From contig CM064427.1 of the NCBI GenBank assembly GCA_032690845.1, positions 4,847,501-4,911,500 on the forward strand: 64,000 nucleotides of DNA, in the 5' to 3' direction. The notes under the pieces are model-generated. The model was given only the letters and a program-made list of their open reading frames with translations. It searched no databases and was not told the DNA's origin. This document shows positions 13,983 to 26,008 of the stretch, in pieces. Every line of letters begins with the position of its first letter. Position 1 is the first letter of the stretch. Source of the stretch: Eleusine coracana subsp. coracana (lineage: Eukaryota > Streptophyta > Magnoliopsida > Poales > Poaceae). A program made the translations under genes and the position numbers.

Positions 13983-14580
13983 GTTTTAGGGTTGAGAGAG
14001 TTTGGCAAATAAGAGTGTTTCAAGGTTAATTGTATGTTTAGCAAAATTCATGCTTTGGAATTGCTTATGATGAGGTGCGGGATGCTGACCACTATTTTTT
14101 TTTACGGCTGGGTACTCATAAAGTGAGGATATGGCTTATAATTACAAGAAATTTTAGTTATATTCCAAATGGGCAACGGTTCATTTCTATATATATGTAC
14201 CTTGCTCCATGATTTTTGGTTGGTAGATGATATTCACTCTCAAAAATTATCCACACGATAATAGAATACACAGAACGCACTTGACAAGTTACTAAAGAGA
14301 GAATTGTAAATTGTTGAGACCTCTTGTAAAGTATTGTTGTGACACGTGTAGTTGTGGATTTAAGAAGGTCGATAACTAGGACAACTACGGGTTGTGATGG
14401 TTGGGTCTAAGGATAAGGTGACAGCATGTTTGACATACAAATGACGTACCAATTTGTGATATCTTCTGAGCGGTAACGCTATTTTTTACCATACGATCCA
14501 GCTCTAAGTATGACGTATCTAAGTTGATTTTTGGTTCTCTGTTTGTTTTTTAGCGGCACATGGTGCATGGCGTTAGAGAG

Positions 14581-14815
14581 TACTAACTCTTTTCAAAATA
14601 TAAGCATTTGTTGACTATGAGCATCATGTTTGACTATTTGTCCTATTTAATTTATTTTATAAAAATATAGAAACAAATAAGTTATATTTAAAGTATATTT
14701 AATAATAAAACATATTATAACAAAATAAATAATATTTTAAAAAATCAATAAGACAAGTGGTCAAACTTATTTTTTAAAAGTCAATAAATAATTATATTTT
14801 AGAACGGAGATAGTA
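14581..14815. mobile_element. Stowaway-like MITE, 235 bp, copy 1
   Basis: Left end TACTAACTCTTTTCAAAATA and the reverse complement of the right end, TACTATCTCCGTTCTAAAAT, form imperfect TIRs with TA at both edges, as in Stowaway (Tc1/mariner) MITEs. Very AT-rich interior, no ORF. A second element at 46117-46351 has the same kind of ends and exactly the same length. Confidence 0.72.
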
Positions 14816-15964
14816 ATTGTTGTCTGGAGCCATCACTATGTTGTTTCTTCGACTCACTTTTTGCAATAAATAGGGGTGTGTAGGTCTTTTACTCATTCAG
14901 CTATTCTGCCTCTTTGAATCGTGGAGAGAGTACTTGTTTGATGCAGCGGAGGAGATTTGAAATGTAAGAGAGAATAACCAACCAATGGACATAGATCCAA
15001 TTGTAAAAAAAATACATTGCTATATTTTCAAAATTTTACTTATTGTTTATGAAAATGATAAAGAGAAACCTCACCTACACATAGCCTGTGGTTTTGTGCG
15101 TGGCGCGACTGCGACGTGGTAGCCATACCGAAGCTAGCGCTGCTAGCTCGTCTGCTACCTGTGAAAGGAGGCCGTGCAGTGTGCGGAATAGATGGAGGCT
15201 TTTTGGCGCGCATGCATTGTAGAGAGTAGAGACGACCGCCGCACGAGGGCACCTGTCCCCTTAGCCTGAACTGAAGTGCCGGAGACCTCAGGCATAGGCA
15301 ACCACGGCCATCCATTCGTCCATGGGAAGAAGCTGAATTTTACCTTTGAGGAAAGGAGAAAGAGACGCGCTGGATTCAGCGGGACACTGACGGGCAGCGG
15401 ATGGGCGAATGCACACACGAGCACATCGTGATAAATGGGACTATGGGAGGCTCAGTTATCCATGCATGTGAGATGACTTTCTGACCTGTGAAGGTGAAAT
15501 CCAAGCTGTGCTACTAATAAGCATTATTGTTCATTGGATTGTGATCGACATCATATCACAGATTCGAATAGCTTGGACCGGGTACGGTGCATCATGCTCG
15601 TGATTCCAGAAACAGTGGCATGCGCGCTTCGTTTAGGAAGAAAAAAGGCGGCATGCATGCAAGTTGGATCTCGAGAAAGTTAAAGTTATATAGCAATATT
15701 TATATATATTTAAAATTGTGCCAGGCGAGTATGTGTATATCGATTTTTTTATTCGCTTGGAAACGTATTGGGCAACATTGAGGATCAAAATGGAGCGAAA
15801 TTAGTAGTACGATTCTAAGTTTGTGAAACCACGGTTGCGCCATCAATTGTTGCGTGTTTGGCAGGAAGGAAGCATATCACTGAGAAGTACTAATAGCTTC
15901 TTTTAGCGACGTTCAGTACTATGTTATCCCTCTTTTCTCACTCCAAAGAGGGTTTGCTTACTTA

Positions 15965-16554
15965 GGGTGTGTTTGTTTCATTGGATTGGCTTGGATTGAT
16001 TTGGACAGATCCATCTAATCCAGTGTTTGTTTCACCGTCAGCCTAGATAAAATGGACAGGAAGAGAAAATATTCTTCATAGATGCTAGATGAGCTTGTCC
16101 AGTAAAATTGGCCGGATAATGCTATTCAACTTGTTTAAGCGTGATCGTTAGTGAATAATTAAAGATTATTAGCATGTTATCATATGAATTAATATATTAT
16201 ATTATAAGATTATGATTAATAAACACTCATATGTTAATTAATATGAAAAAGTACATGGATTAGAATGTGATTATTGATAATTAGAATATTTATTATTAAT
16301 TAAGCATTGTCATAACAAGATTATCATTTACAAATATTAAAATAGGTTAATTAGTATGTATTTTATTGCTATTATTTGCAAGTAAGATATATAATTAAGT
16401 TAATTATTCTCATCCAACCTCTCTTATCTCTTCAACCAAGCAAAAAACTTAAATTGCCCTATCCAATCAAACGAACACTGAGTTAGATAGTCCTGTCTCA
16501 GAAAATATGGATAGTATCATCCAATCCAACTTTGACGCTCAACCAAAAGCACAC
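15965..16554. mobile_element. Tourist/PIF-like non-autonomous element, 590 bp
   Basis: Begins GGGTGTGTTTGTTTCATTGG and ends so that its reverse complement starts GTGTGCTTTTGGTTGAGCG; both are followed inward by TTGGATTGG. It is flanked on each side by TTA (15962-15964 and 16555-16557), the target size of PIF/Harbinger elements. AT-rich interior without a transposase. The TIRs are imperfect, so class assignment is tentative. Confidence 0.55.
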
Positions 16555-16557
16555 TTA

Positions 16558-19004
16558 GTTATTTTATGAAACTCATATATAACACTAGATACCACGTTTT
16601 CCGATGTGGCCCGTACACACGTCTTTTTCAAGACGCGCGCGGTTGAGAAATACGCAAGAGTTCCTTGATCCATCGATATCCAGACATACTTATATACACT
16701 ACCCTGTGTATACCGACTGTGATATGGTATGTAGTTTGCTGCGGAAATATAGCAGAACCCCAAGCTTTTCGGCTTTGTCGAAGAAAAGAAAGACTCCGAT
16801 GAAGAACGGATATCAAAAGCGGCGTGGAATTAATCAAAGCTTAGCACACAAGAGGATTGATTCCTCGGACTCGTATTAGTAGGGCCGGCCGGCCGGCGGG
16901 CCGACCGATCGATCGGCACCACGAAAGTACGTTTGTAGATAATCCAACAACTTCCTCACGCATCCAAGCAGAACACGGCTAAGCTTTTATTGCCATGAAT
17001 GGAGCTACGTACTAGCTACTCGCAAGCTCCAAAATTCCCTTTGCTTACTCACTCCATCAAATGAAGGTTTGGCAAAAAGAAACTAGAAGAGGAGTTGGTG
17101 GCTACTAGCTACCAGAGCCCGCACTCCACTGGCATTGCGCTTAATAAGCTTAACTTGTCGAGCGACCGGCATGGTCTCACGTCGCTGTCTTTCGTTCCCA
17201 GGCATGTGTACCGCGCGCAGTCGTCGCCGGTGGTTAGCCTGTTTGCCTGCCACGTAGCAGGTCCCGCCTATATGCTGACTCTGACTTCGTCAGGAACACA
17301 CACAGTAGCGCTCCACGTGTCTTGTCCACCTGTCACCTGCCTGCTGGCGGCTGCGATGTGGCCGACAGTGGTGCCCCGAGCAGCCAATGGGACGCGCACA
17401 CGGTGGCGTTGAAGGGTTGAATTAAGCCGGCGGAATAGATAATCACCGGCAGGTATATATCGCCGTTCGTGTGATCGGGGAAGACGCGGCAGAGGAAGAG
17501 CCCTGGCTGATTTGGCGTGCGCGCATGACTCGAGTCAGTAATGCAGCGGTTGGTGCACGATGGGCGATCGACCGTGGAAATTAAAAAATGATGGGTGGGA
17601 TGGGATATGTAGGGAACAGTTTTCCATCGCGACCTGGTACTACTGCTCCGAGAGCGAGGGAACCCATACGACGACAACGGCTCGATCGATCGAGACGAGC
17701 GTACCGGTACCGATACTGTGTCAGAGTACGCGTGCTACAGTATCGGCAACCCGAGAACAGTAACACTAGTCAAGCGCGCGTCTCGAGTCGTCATCGCTCT
17801 TCGTGACAACACGCACTTACCCCTGCGTCACGCTTCGTAACGCCTAGTACCTTTTTCCTACTACAGGGGTCGGTCACTCACGGGAGGAGAGGACGAAAAA
17901 TCCAGCGACGTGCCGACGAAGAAGTTGAACCCACGGGCAGCCACACTGAAATGGAGACCGACCTCCGTGTACTAAACCACCACCACCAGTGCGCAGCCGT
18001 GCAACGATGCAGTGGGGCTGTGGGCACAGTCCTTCGGGTTCCCTTCTGCGAGACAAAAAAATAAAAATAAAAAAGGAAACGGAATTAACAATGAAGTCAT
18101 AGGCCGGCGCAGGAACCAGTAACTTCTTGCGGGCTAGATTCCGCCTGCATTCAAGGCCTGCACGCATTGTGAAAGAGGCCTTTTTGGGACGTATAATTGA
18201 CGGCCCACAAGTAGAAAGAGTGGAATAGGTCCGCTGGGCCGAGCAATTCACGGCTCGCTTCGGAATGGCGTCGTACCGTTGTCGAACAGGCCCAGCCGGT
18301 GCGCCTCCACGACGAGTCGACGACAAGGTCACAAGGATGTACTTGAAGGCATCGTTGATTATCTATCTATTCCGCCGTGGGGGATCCGGGGCCATCGGAG
18401 ACGGCGAGGATTCCGGATGGTGATGGTCCGCTTCAGGAACATCTGAAGGAACTACACGGCCCGGAGGAGGCGCCGGACGCCTGCACCTCGCCACCACCAT
18501 CTCGATCCTCTGCCCCCGTTTCTCCTCTCGTCAATCGGTGACACTGCTTAGGTTGCTGCACGTTTCGTGATCAGTTTCAGCTCGCGCCAGACAGAAAGCT
18601 TCTCCAAACTGGAATTGGCGATCGAGGTCAGATTGTTAGCAAATAATACGTAAGTAAGATTAAAACATGATACAGATTTAATATAGATAATCTTTACGAA
18701 AAAAATTATAAATACGGATTGACAATCTTTATTATTAAAGGAGAGTTACAAAAATAGAAGAATAACAATGAGTATCTCTCTAAACAATATAAACCGTAAC
18801 ACAAGAGGACTCTATCTCTCACACCTTTAACACGTCTCTAACAAGGATATTATAATTTAGATCATATTCCAACATAGAAGATGATGAATTACTCGTGTTT
18901 AGATGTGGGGTTTGCGGCCCGAGTTGTAAGGCGGAGACGGCAACCACACATATGATGTGGCCACCAGTGCAACTCTTCATATTTCCGACGGTTCTGCTTC
19001 TGCA
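16558..19004. other. Intergenic DNA without a supportable gene
   Basis: Mixed composition. A GGCCGGCC-rich patch lies at 16882-16905. The ORFs at 17095-17412, 17333-17677 and 17874-18332 overlap on opposite strands and show no family features. The block 18370-18560 is GC-rich and open in one frame but has no recognisable domain; it could be a gene scrap. Confidence 0.45.
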
Positions 19005-19675
19005 TACTTCATTCGTTTATATTTATATGTCATTCTAAGATTTTCAATTTTTCTTTAATTACATGTCATTCTCGTTTTCTAATGCACTTTTCTCTCTTTC
19101 TAATATAATATTCTCTTTTTCCACTAAATCTCTATCTCTATCTCTCTCCTTCTCATTTTTAGTGTACTCATCTTTTTACTTCTTGTTATTTTTCATGTCC
19201 CACTTCAAAATGACATCTAAATAAATATGAACGAGGCAATACCCATCTCGGTCAGGGGACGCGCGAATGAATTCATTGCGGGAATCAGAAACATGCGATG
19301 GTGCAATACAACCGCCGCCAACAATAACGAGATGTTCATTAGATCAGGGAAGAACGTCTTTATTACTCACTCCGTTCACATTTACATGTCATTCTCACTA
19401 CCTAATGCACTTTTCTCTTTTCCCGATATAATATTCTCTTTTTTCACTAAATCTCTATCTCTATCTCTCTCCTTTTTATTTTTAATACACTCATTTTTTT
19501 TACTTCTTCTTATTTCTCGTATTACATTTTGTCTAAATAAATATGAACGGCACCTCCGGGCAGGGCGCGCGCGAATGGATTTATTGCGCGAATGAGAAAC
19601 ATGCGATGGTCTAATACAACCGCCGCCAACAATAACGAGACGTTCATCAGATCAGGGAAGAACGTCTTTATTACT
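19005..19675. repeat. Direct tandem duplication, two units of about 358 and 313 bp
   Basis: Unit 1 (19005-19362) and unit 2 (19363-19675) each contain an AT/CT-rich MITE-like block, opening with a variant of CCGTTCACATTTACATGTC and closing with CTAAATAAATATGAACG. Each block is followed by the same unique flank, ending in ATCAGGGAAGAACGTCTTTA. Because the flank is duplicated together with the element, this is a segmental tandem duplication and not two independent insertions. Confidence 0.75.
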
Positions 19676-19835
19676 TGTCTTTGTGTCCTGTAAACCATTT
19701 GCGACGACAAACAAAACAATAGCCCTCATGTGTCCTGTCATCCTGTGTCCACTTGTGTTGCTGCCGGTGCCAACTTGGCAACTTGGCCCCCATCGACGGT
19801 GTTCTTTTCGTAAAGGAGCATATGCGACTTGATGT

Positions 19836-20000
19836 TTACCCGCCAAATTCCGGCCAGGTCAAAGCTGAAATGAGACCAGCTTGTTTACCCGCCAAATTCC
19901 GGCCTTTTCTTTTGTACGGGCGGCAGAATGTTTTTTTTTTTTTTTGACAAAGGGGGCGGCAGAATGTTTTTTTTTTTTTTTTTGACAAAGGGGGCGGCAG
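19836..20000. repeat. Short local duplications upstream of the J-domain gene
   Basis: TTTACCCGCCAAATTCCGGC occurs twice, about 47 bp apart (near 19837 and 19884). It is followed by three copies of GGGCGGCAGAATGTT at about 19918, 19955 and 19992, the first two leading into T tracts and GACAAAGG. The first motif contains TTTGGCGGG on the minus strand, similar to an E2F site, but whether it is functional is unknown. Confidence 0.6.
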
Positions 20001-20479
20001 AATGTTCTGGTGCGGCTGGACTGGAGTAATAAAGAAACCATCACCTGGGGGCCCTCCCGCCGCCACGTCGACAACCAGTACCCGACCGACGCGGCACAAG
20101 CATTGACGACGAGACGGCAGGCAACAGCGAAAAGCGCGGCGCAGCGCACGTTACGTACGCACAAACACGAAGCCGTTCTCTGGATAGTTCCTTGGGTGCG
20201 GTATCCCGGAGTATGCACTTTTTTTTTTTGCCGGATGAGGAAAGGTTTCCCCATCCGAGCTGGTCGGGTCGGGGCGTACCGTGTGCACAGGAACCTGCGC
20301 TTTTTTAGTTTCGGGTCGTCAGCGTCGCCGCCACGTCGACGGATTCTCGAGACGTCTCGTCGCGCCGCAAAGCGCGGCGGAATCGGTCAATTCGGGGCCC
20401 TCGGCAGTGCCAGCCGAACTCTCCAGAGCGCGGCGGCGGGCCCGGCAAAATATCTCCTTCCCGCTCGTACGTTCGAAGC

Positions 20480-21887
20480 AGGCAGGCCACCGGCACAAGT
20501 TGCGCCGTGCTGGGGCTCAACAAGGAGTGCACCGACGCCGAGCTCAGGGTCGCGTACCGGAGGCTCGCCATGCTACGCGCGCTCTCCATATCTCGTCATC
20601 CTTGCATTTGATTAAATGTTGTTCCACTCCTCCATCTTCTCTGCCTTGACTCGGAATGCATCCTGTCGCGAGGAGAGCAGACATGGCACCCGGACCGGTG
20701 CTCGGCGTCGGGCAGCTCGGTGCGCGTGGAGGAGGCCAAGGAGCGGTTCCAGGAGATCCAGGGCGCCTACTCCGGTGACCATCTCTCATCTCTCCCAAAC
20801 TCTCTTCTGTTCCCTTCCCTCCCTGCTCATTATTAACAACTGCCGCCGCCGCCTGAGCCGCTGAGCGATCCTCGATCCGAACATACGAACTCATCATGCA
20901 TGTCCTCTGCGCCACCGATCGTGCGTGGACGCCGTGGCTTGTTCCATCTTTGCAGTGCTCTCCGACTCCAACAAGCGCTTCCTCTACGACGTCGGCGTCT
21001 ACGACACCGAGGACGACGACGACGACGACGTACGTAAATTAAACCCACTCCATTGGTTTGGTTTGGTTTGGTTTGGTTTTTTTGACAAAATTGCGTTACT
21101 GACGGGTCATTTCGATTAATTCTTGCTCTGCTAATCAGTTGTCGGGCATGGGCGACTTCCTCGGAGAGATGGTCGACATGATGACCCACGCCACGCCGAC
21201 GGTAAGTACGCAACCACTCCTTGTCTTCTAGAATATTCTGCTACCTGTTTACCGTACAGCTGCGAGTACAACGGCACAATCTGGACCGTGCGCTGATCGA
21301 GTGGCTGTTGGTCTGTCTCGCCTACCTGCAGGAGACCTTCGAGGAGCTGCAGCAGCTGTTCGTCGACATGTTCCAGGACGACATCATGGCCGGGATCTGC
21401 GGCGGCGGCAGCGGGCCTCCTCGTCGTCCGGGCCAACGTGCCCAGTCGCAGGCCGCGTCGGTGTCGATGCCTCCTCCGGGGAGAACCACGCCGTCGTCTT
21501 GTAAGCGCGGTTCGTCGGCGATGGGCTCCGGGAAGTCGTCGAGGCCCGGTCGACCGGGTTTGAGTCCGGGGCTGGGCTTGTCCGGGTTCTGCTTCAAGGT
21601 GAGTTAAGACCAGATCAGCTTTCCGTAGTATCGTTATTATTATCACCGGCGTCGTTCAGGCCAACCAATACCAAAATGCAGAGTCTGCACGCGCGAGCTT
21701 GTGGTTTGATGCTAGTATAACTTACCGATGCTTTTGTTATGTCGTGCAGGTGAGCGAGACGAGACACGGGCAAGAGCCATGGGTCTACGACATAACCGGT
21801 GGCGAGGGAAGAAGCGGCAGGAAACAGAGGCTGCCCAAGACCCGCGACGTCTCCGGCGGCTTCTCACGGCAGAGCAGAGCGTCATAG
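20480..21887 (+). CDS. J-domain (DnaJ-like) protein gene with damaged first exon
   Basis: Probable Hsp70 co-chaperone. Exons 2-6 are 20681-20774, 20956-21029, 21139-21201, 21332-21598 and 21750-21887; all joins between them are GT-AG and in phase. Exon 1 ends at 20572 and reads CAVLGLNKECTDAELRVAYR then RLAM, J-domain helices I and II. Exon 2 gives WHPDRC with the HPD motif, then EEAKERFQEIQGAYS; exon 3 gives VLSDSNKRFLYDVGVYD. Later exons encode an acidic stretch, ETFEELQQLFVDMFQDDI, a Pro/Ser-rich region and a basic tail ending QSRAS. Two faults: the exon 1 frame is open back to a stop near 20306 but has no ATG, and the junction after LAM reads ATG-CTACG where a GT donor is needed. Reading on hits TGA near 20610. 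It is either a young pseudogene, an allele with sequence errors, or a gene with an unseen alternative first exon. Confidence 0.65.
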
Positions 21888-22231
21888 GAGTAAACGGCGG
21901 CGGTTCTCAGCCTAGGACACCGAATCTTCCTGATTCTCTTGATGTCAACTGTTGTAGTTTTGGAGATTCAAACACACATTCAGCAAAGAGAGGCTGGATG
22001 CCTTGTTCAACTTAATCTCCACCTCGGCGATCGCTGCAACCTGAGAGCCGCACGAAACGAACCTTGGGCAATTTTTGGCCGGATCCGTCGTTCGACTTGG
22101 TTGCTGGTCACCTTGCACCTTGGTGATCGCTTCCGGCCCATGAAAAAAGTTCAAATATCCAAAAACGTCGATGTGCAATCATGATATTTATGTAGATCGG
22201 AGAAAGTTTATTGTGAAATCATGTAAAGTTT
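21888..22231. other. 3' flank of the J-domain gene
   Basis: No gene. It probably includes the 3' UTR. Two similar short stretches, ACCTCGGCGATCGCT and ACCTTGGTGATCGCT, are the only internal repetition noticed. Confidence 0.4.
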
Positions 22232-22568
22232 TCAAAAGTGGATTTATTGCCGGAACTCCTGAAATTCGAGCTTTTTCATAACATCTGAATCTGAGTGAAT
22301 ACTCCCCCAACTGAGAAAGCCGTAGACCGTAGTTTTTTTCTTTAAAGGAAAAGACGTAGACCGCAGTGGCAAGCGAGGACGGGATAGGCTGAAAGCAATG
22401 AACATGGACCAAGACTCCTCTAACAAAACTCCTCTAGGCTCTGGTTGTGTAATGTACGTGTTATTCCGACGGGCGGGCCATTACCTACATCTAGGATTCT
22501 AGCACGGTTTTCTCTTGTGGGCCAAATTTTTAGCTTACTTCTTCTGATCGGCGTATCTGGCTTACTTA

Positions 22569-22891
22569 GAGCACCACCAGTGTTTCGTCGAACCATATGT
22601 TTATGGTTCGGTTCGATATTTTATGATTTGAGTGCCGCAATATACCTGGTCCCACAAGCAAGTAAAAAGAAGTCCTATTTCTCTGAGCCTCTTCTATGGT
22701 TCGGTGGAAAACAACTCTTCTTGCTCCTCTCTACCATGAGAAATAGTAATTTATTCAGCTCGGTGCGACTCAAAGCGAACCAACTTTGGAGTGCGCTTTT
22801 CGTTTCTAACACTCATGGTTCGCCTTCCATAATATTTATGGTTCGAGTTTTTCTCTTTACGGTTCGCTTCTCAGCAACGTTATGGCTGCTC
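22569..22891. mobile_element. Tourist-like MITE inserted in copy 1 of the tandem array, 323 bp
   Basis: Copies 2 and 3 provide the empty site (CTTACTTAGACTTATAATTC). Copy 1 has an extra segment starting GAGCACCACCAGTG and ending GGCTGCTC (reverse complement GAGCAGCC), flanked by TTA on both sides (22566-22568 and 22892-22894). TTA target duplication and short TIRs fit PIF/Harbinger MITEs. The interior repeats GGTTCG motifs and has no transposase. Insertion followed the array duplication, or the element was lost from the other copies. Confidence 0.75.
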
Positions 22892-23684
22892 TTAAACTTA
22901 TAATTCCTTCTACTGCTGCTGATGATGTCTTTCATATTTCCTAGCCGATTAGCCTGTTACTTTATGTTTTGATTTTTTTTAAAAAATTATATGTATAATA
23001 ATTATAAATTATTGGACATAGATTCATGGTTTAAAGGGTGATGATTGAAAGTTGCTCAAATTTCAGTTAGATAAAAATTAACAAGTCCCGTCTTTACATG
23101 CTTTTAGAGCTAACTGGAAATGTAACTGTGTGAGTCTTGTCTTAGCAACTGCAAGTCTTTGTGTCGAATGGTACCTTCTGATGCTTGTCAGATAATACTT
23201 GCCGATCGTACTGAATGCATTTAGACTCATCAGTCATACTTGCTGATTGTGTTGAATGCATAGTGAATTATCGGACATACTTGTTGACTATGCTGAATGC
23301 ACATATTGAATTGTCAGACATACTTGTTGATTCTGTTTCTCATGCTTGTCAGACATACTTCAAAAATTTCTTCTGAATGCAATCAGAACATCCTTTCAAA
23401 AGAATAATTGAAATGACCATAACATATTGACAGCACAAATGAAATAACCGGCAAGAGGAGAGGCTGTCAACGTCCGCATCGTAAAGAAGACACAGACAAG
23501 CCCATTAGTTGTAAGCCTCCCCGATAAATACTCAAGCCTGTTTTGAGAGCTGAGGCGTGCGTGTGGTATAGGTATAATCAATTAGAGAGTTGGGATGGTC
23601 GAGATAAACGCCATGCTGGTTTACATGTGTCCGTTACTGGGCGACGAGACCACCAACGTAATGGCGAAGCTGGACAAGAAATTA

Positions 23685-23797
23685 GGGGGGGGGGGGGGGG
23701 GGGTGGGGGAGGAGGGTCAGTCAATACATTGAAGCAGGGGTCTTGATGTTTGGACTGCCATTGTAGCATGGTTCTACCCCCCCCCCCCCCCCCCCCC
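23685..23797. repeat. G19 tract and C21 tract, 73 bp apart (copy 1)
   Basis: G tract 23685-23703 and C tract 23777-23797 on the same strand, separated by 73 bp of ordinary sequence. The two can pair with each other as a hairpin stem, and each strand carries a G-quadruplex-capable run. The C tract lies at the junction with copy 2. Confidence 0.9.
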
Positions 23798-24880
23798 ACA
23801 TGAAAAGTGGATTTATTTGCCTGAACTCCTGAAATTCGAGTTTCTTCGTAACATCTGAATTTGACTGAATACTCCCCAAGCTGAGAAAGCCGTAGACCGC
23901 AGTGGCAAGCGAGAGCGGGATAAGCCGAAAGCGATGAACATGGACCAAGACTCCTCTCGGCTCTGGCTATGCAATGTAAGTACGTGTTACCGACGGGCGG
24001 GCCAAATCCTGCACCTCGGATTTGAGCACGGTTTTCCCTTGTGGACTAAATCTCTGGCTTACTTCTTCTGATCGGCGCATCTGGCTTACTTAGACTTATA
24101 ATTCCTTCTACTGCTGCTGATGATGTCTTTCATATTTTCTAGCCGATTAGCCTGTTACTTTATGTTTTGATTTTTAAAAAAATATTATCTGTATAATAAT
24201 TATAAATTATTGGACCTAGATTCATAGTTTAAAGTGATGATTGAAAGTTGCTTAAATTTCAGTCAGATAAAAATTAACAAGTTCCGATGTCTTTACATGC
24301 TTTTAGAGCTAACTGGAAATATAACTGTGTGAGTCTTGTCTTAGCAACTACAAGTCTTTGTATCGAATGGTACCTTCTGATGCTTGTAAGATAATACTTG
24401 CTGATCGTGCTGAATGCATTTGGACTCATCAGTCATACTTGTTGATTGTGTTGAATGCATAATGAATTGTCGGACATACTTGTTGACTATGTTGAATGCA
24501 CATATTGAATTGTCAGACATACTTGTTGATTCTGTTTCTCATGCTTGTCAGACATACTTCAAAAATTTCTTCTGAATGCAATCAGAACATCCTTTCAAAA
24601 GAATAATTGAAATGACCATAACATATTGACAGCACAAATGAAATAACCGGCAAGAGGAGAGGCTGTCAACGTCCGCATCGTAAAGAAGACACAGACAAGC
24701 CCATTAGTTGTAAGCCTCCCCGATAAATACTCAAGCCTGTTTTGAGAGCTGAGGCGTGCGTGTGGTATAGGTATAATCAATTAGAGAGTTGGGATGGTCG
24801 AGATAAACGCCATGCTGGTTTACATGTGTCCGTTACTGGGCGACGAGACCACCAACGTAATGGCGAAGCTGGACAAGAAA

Positions 24881-24883
<3 letters not shown>

Positions 24884-24914
<31 letters not shown>

Positions 24915-25014
24915 GGGGGAGGAGGGTCAGTCAATACATTGAAGCAGGGGTCTTGATGTTTGGACTGCCATTGTAGCATGGTTCTACCCCCCCCCCCCCC
25001 CCCCCCCCCCCCCC
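24884..25014. repeat. G30 tract and C28 tract, 73 bp apart (copy 2)
   Basis: G tract 24884-24913 and C tract 24987-25014, in the same arrangement and spacing as in copy 1 but about ten bases longer on each side. Exact lengths of such tracts are error-prone in any assembly. Confidence 0.85.
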
Positions 25015-26008
25015 ACATGAAAAGTGGATTTATTTGCCTGAACTCCTGAAATTCGAGTTTCTTCGTAACATCTGAATTTGACTGAATACTCCCCAAGCTG
25101 AGAAAGCCGTAGACCGCAGTGGCAAGCGAGAGCGGGATAAGCCGAAAGCGATGAACATGGACCAAGACTCCTCTCGGCTCTGGCTATGCAATGTAAGTAC
25201 GTGTTACCGACGGGCGGGCCAAATCCTGCACCTCGGATTTGAGCACGGTTTTCCCTTGTGGACTAAATCTCTGGCTTACTTCTTCTGATCGGCGCATCTG
25301 GCTTACTTAGACTTATAATTCCTTCTACTGCTGCTGATGATGTCTTTCATATTTTCTAGCCGATTAGCCTGTTACTTTATGTTTTGATTTTTAAAAAAAT
25401 ATTATCTGTATAATAATTATAAATTATTGGACCTAGATTCATAGTTTAAAGTGATGATTGAAAGTTGCTTAAATTTCAGTCAGATAAAAATTAACAAGTT
25501 CCGATGTCTTTACATGCTTTTAGAGCTAACTGGAAATATAACTGTGTGAGTCTTGTCTTAGCAACTACAAGTCTTTGTATCGAATGGTACCTTCTGATGC
25601 TTGTAAGATAATACTTGCTGATCGTGCTGAATGCATTTGGACTCATCAGTCATACTTGTTGATTGTGTTGAATGCATAATGAATTGTCGGACATACTTGT
25701 TGACTATGTTGAATGCACATATTGAATTGTCAGACATACTTGTTGATTCTGTTTCTCATGCTTGTCAGACATACTTAGAAAATTTCTTCTGAATGCAATC
25801 AGAACATCCTTTCAAAAGAATAATTGAAATGACCACAACATATTGACAACACAAATGAAATGACCGGCAAGAGGAGAAGCTGTCAACGTCCGCATCGTAA
25901 AGAAGACACATACAAGCCCATTAGTTGTAAGCCTCTCCGATAAATACTCAAGCCTGTTTTGAGAGCTGAGGCGTGCGTGTGGTGTAGGTATAATCAATCA
26001 GAGAGTTG

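Noticed and set aside
23396..25997. Three repeated 61-aa minus-strand ORFs (MIIPIPHARLSSQNRLEYLS…) as a tandem gene family
   Set aside because: Conserved only because the DNA unit is duplicated; substitutions give no sign of protein constraint, and there is no domain.
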